A stretch of 64,000 nt of DNA from JAPLJU01 sp036725345 (lineage in GTDB: Bacteria > Desulfobacterota > Syntrophia > Syntrophales > UBA2192): assembly GCA_036725345.1 (NCBI GenBank), contig DAIMEJ010000001.1:372001-436000 (forward strand), written 5' to 3'. This document shows, one piece after another, positions 61,782-64,000 of the stretch. Position numbers and translations under genes: made by a program. The first letter of the stretch is position 1. Each line of letters begins with the position of its first letter. Under the pieces are notes generated by a model that worked only from the letters and a program-made list of their open reading frames with translations, was not told the origin of the DNA and did no database searches.

Positions 61782-63267
61782 CCGCTGCGCTCTTGAGGGG
61801 CAGGATCTTTTCCAGCTCCTCGAAAATCTTCCCGCACCAGTCGTAAACGGTGTTCATCTGAACCTGTTTCCTCAGGCGCTTCATCCGTTCTTCCCGCTCT
61901 TCCCGGCTCATGTTGTAGGCCTTGTGCATGACGTCGGCAAGCTGGTCGATATCGTACGGGTTTACCAGCAGTGCGTCCGGCAGTTCCGTTGCCGCACCGG
62001 TGTATTGCGAGAGAATGAGAATGCCGTCACCATCTGTTTTCGCCAAAATGAACTCTTTGGCCACCAGGTTCATGCCGTCGTGGAGCGATGTAACCATTAG
62101 CACGTCGGCCATCCGGTACGAAGCAAGAATGGAGTGATAATCGTGGTGCGCCCGAAAGTAGCACACGGGGATCCAGTCTTCCGTTTGATGACGCCAGTTG
62201 ATTTCGTCAACGAGGTCGTCGAGTTCGTCGGTGATGTCCCTGTAGGCCTCGATATGGACCCGGCTGGGGGCCGCCAGCTGCAGCAGGGTGACTTTTCCGC
62301 GGATTTCCGGATGCAGCCGCAGCATGAGGTCGAATGCCTTCATCCGCTCCGGAATACCCTTTGTGTAGTCCAGGCGGTCCGCACCGACGAATATTTTTGT
62401 TTCCAGGATTTTTCCGTCGATCTCTCTGATAAAATTCTGCCGTTTATCCTCCACCAGGGAGGCGACCGCGTCTCTGCCGATCTGTTCAAAATCCACGCTG
62501 ATCGGGAAGGGTCGGACATAGGTCGGGCGCCCTCCCCTGAAAATCCGGTAGTTTTCCGAGTCGACCTTTGCCTCGATGCCCCGGTCCACTGTTTCCATGA
62601 AGTTGATGCAGTGACTCTGAATGTGAAAGCCCAGGAGGTCGTTGGCGAGGAGCCCGTCCAAAAGCTCTTCCCCCCACGGGAAAATCCTGAAGGCCTCGCG
62701 GTTGGGCCAGGGGATGTGCCAGAAGTGGAAGAGGATCAGATCTTCCCTCTCATTCCTCAGCATCCGGGGCAGCAACGCGAGATGGAAGTCCTGTATGAAC
62801 ACAAAAGCTGGGCTGCCTCCGATCTCTTCCAGAACGGCGTCACAAAAGCGCTTGTTAACGCTTTCGTAAATCTCCCAGCCCGACCTCGAGAACCGGGGCC
62901 GCTCGTAGACGATGTGACAGAGGGGCCAGAGGGCCTGATTGGAAATGCCGTAATAGTAACCCTCTTCTTCCTTCTTGGTGAGCCAGAGGCGTCTCAGGGT
63001 GTATTTAGGATCCTCGGGGGGTATGGCAATCTTTCCGTGCTCGTCCGTGACGAGGCGGTCTGCCGTGCCCGACCCGTGCGCCACCCAGGTTCCCTTCGTC
63101 GCCTTGACAATCGGTTCAAGGGCGGCGGCCATCCCGCTCGCGGGCCGGACGACCCGGATGCCCCCCGTGTCCCTCTCGTGCAACCAGGGTTCCCGATTCG
63201 ACACGACGATGACCTTTGCCCCTTTCGTGGTCCGGGACACGAGCCCGCCTAGATATGCAGCGTCCAT
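61759..63267 (-). CDS. otsA: Alpha,alpha-trehalose-phosphate synthase (GT20)
   Basis: This 502-residue enzyme has VIVVSNREPW, HFWHIPWPNREAFRIFPW, the sugar-phosphate and UDP sites DRLDYTKGIPERM and SLHDGMNLVAKEFILAK. It makes trehalose-6-phosphate from NDP-glucose and glucose-6-phosphate. I chose the ATG at 63267 (MDAAYLGGL), which has GGGAGGGG upstream; an ATG 12 codons earlier is possible. It is the first gene of the minus-strand solute operon. Its usual partner, otsB, is broken directly downstream. Confidence 0.92.
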   Translation of the reverse strand: MDAAYLGGLVSRTTKGAKVIVVSNREPWLHERDTGGIRVVRPASGMAAALEPIVKATKGTWVAHGSGTADRLVTDEHGKIAIPPEDPKYTLRRLWLTKKEEEGYYYGISNQALWPLCHIVYERPRFSRSGWEIYESVNKRFCDAVLEEIGGSPAFVFIQDFHLALLPRMLRNEREDLILFHFWHIPWPNREAFRIFPWGEELLDGLLANDLLGFHIQSHCINFMETVDRGIEAKVDSENYRIFRGGRPTYVRPFPISVDFEQIGRDAVASLVEDKRQNFIREIDGKILETKIFVGADRLDYTKGIPERMKAFDLMLRLHPEIRGKVTLLQLAAPSRVHIEAYRDITDELDDLVDEINWRHQTEDWIPVCYFRAHHDYHSILASYRMADVLMVTSLHDGMNLVAKEFILAKTDGDGILILSQYTGAATELPDALLVNPYDIDQLADVMHKAYNMSREEREERMKRLRKQVQMNTVYDWCGKIFEELEKILPLKSAADETAGKR

Positions 63268-63710
63268 AACCCCTCCCGTCTTGCCATGAACCCTTATTGC
63301 CATTCCGTCTTCAGCGACATCGTCAATGAGACATCTCTCGAGATCACGGCGAAAAACAAAAAAATGAACCTTCTTGTTCCTGAGGCCTTACCGCCCCGGC
63401 AGACCTGATCGAGAGATAGTTGCTCTTCAAGCAAATATCTTTTTTGACAAGGCTTCCTGCTGAAGCGGTCCCGATTTCTTTACGGTACTAAAGTACGCAG
63501 CTTTAAGAGGAATGAGTCCAGGCAGGTGGCTTAACGTTTAACGCACTATGTAATAAAAAATTATTATGTATTATAACGTCTTTATGCTGATTTTCAAAAC
63601 TTATTTTCTCTTGTTGTTCCCGGTTTCTGACCACATCCCCAATGCTGTTGAGGATTTTCTTCAGATTTTCTGCTATCATGGATTTATCTAAATAAGGGTG
63701 GATCGCGTAA
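63268..63710. other. Divergent promoter region, AT-rich
   Basis: The 443 bp between otsA and the ClC gene hold no convincing gene. It is AT-rich from about 63540, with a TAATAA-AAAA-TTATTA dyad at 63551-63566. A minus-strand frame starting near 63679 begins like a YggS N-terminus (MIAENLKKILNSI) but then loses similarity; it may be a gene relic. Confidence 0.4.
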
Positions 63711-64000
63711 ATGCGGGGTAAACTGATCGAGGAATCGGTCCTGTTCGTGAGCGTTCTGAAATGGGTGTTCCTTGCATCCGTTGTGGGACTCATCGTCGGC
63801 ATATCGACCGCGGTTTTCCTGAAATTGCTCGACTGGGCTATCACCCGGGCAACTTCCTTCTCCCTCTATTTTCTGATTCTTCCGGCGGCCCTGTTTGTCA
63901 GTGCTTTACTCGTCCGTTTATGGGAACCGGAAAGCGGAGGGTACGGGCCTGAAAAAGTCATCGAGGCTGTTCATAAAAAATCGGGGAAAATCAATATTGC
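63711..64000 (+). CDS. ClC-family chloride channel/antiporter (3' end outside window)
   Basis: The first 96 residues are visible: a cytoplasmic start (MRGKLIEES), a first hydrophobic helix (WVFLASVVGLIVGISTAVFLKLLDWAI), a second (FLILPAALFVSALLV), and EPESGGYGPEKVIEAVHKKSGKI. This order is that of the large ClC-type proteins that exchange chloride and protons. The anion filter (GSGIP) is beyond the window. The start at ATG 63711 follows AAGGG at longer spacing. The gene is divergent from the osmolyte operon. Confidence 0.75.
   Translation, partial: MRGKLIEESVLFVSVLKWVFLASVVGLIVGISTAVFLKLLDWAITRATSFSLYFLILPAALFVSALLVRLWEPESGGYGPEKVIEAVHKKSGKINI

Noticed and set aside
63520..63679. Minus-strand frame starting like YggS (MIAENLKKILNSI)
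   Set aside because: Similarity stops after about 15 residues and the frame soon ends. It is at best a relic, so I did not list it as a gene.

Overview
The window looks like part of the chromosome of an anaerobic, GC-rich Gram-negative bacterium of the former Deltaproteobacteria (Desulfobacterota; a Syntrophales-like or syntroph/sulfate-reducer relative). This is an inference from gene content and protein style: a short stand-alone N-acetylglutamate synthase, a Fe-S rich split glutamate synthase, rubrerythrin, FeoB, a short RdgC, a fused CoA transferase and NifA/sigma-54-type control. There are no rRNA or tRNA genes, CRISPR arrays or prophages. One IS3-family insertion is present.

Layout. 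1-6.8 kb: metals and redox. A feoB cut by the window edge, a TlpA/CcdA thiol pair, then a Fur/Zur-type regulator and a ZnuABC-type metal transporter, with a matching palindrome in front of both the regulator and znuA; radC ends this operon. 7-16.7 kb (minus strand): housekeeping genes, namely an M50 protease, HU/IHF, trpS-scpA-scpB-rluB, and nadK-recN-NAGS-mltA with a head-only CCA/poly(A)-polymerase-like protein. 16.9-25.6 kb: rdgC, hemolysin III, hisC, a radical SAM protein, mnmG and a large KaiC-like/PPDK-N fusion.

25.7-41.2 kb: nitrogen assimilation. A GAF-AAA+-Fis activator, a 73-residue protein that is only its Fis-type DNA-binding domain, a three-gene glutamate synthase, glnA, carAB and purF. 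Copies of an ACA(A/T)TTTTGT motif lie at the activator's own promoter and upstream of two sigma-54-like elements (TGGCA-n3-TAATTGG). They suggest a small self-regulated regulon.

41.2-47.2 kb: an IS3 element that has removed the 5' part of a gene, a fused CoA transferase, small membrane proteins and hisHF. 47.3-50.5 kb: a fluoride riboswitch with a readable terminator/anti-terminator platform in front of a bacterial dynamin-like GTPase, a terpene-cyclase-fold protein and a HIT protein. I rate this the most novel system in the window. 50.5-53 kb: two BON lipoproteins, a membrane protein and rubrerythrin.

53.2-63.3 kb (minus strand): a tightly overlapping compatible-solute/glucan operon: otsA, a broken otsB, a DUF5752-like protein, a TreT-like GT4, an MpgP-like HAD phosphatase, glycerate kinase, a GT78-like enzyme, GpgS-like GT81, an overlooked 48-residue membrane ORF, and a glycogen synthase that seems to start at an AUA codon. 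A ClC channel gene begins at 63.7 kb and runs off the window.
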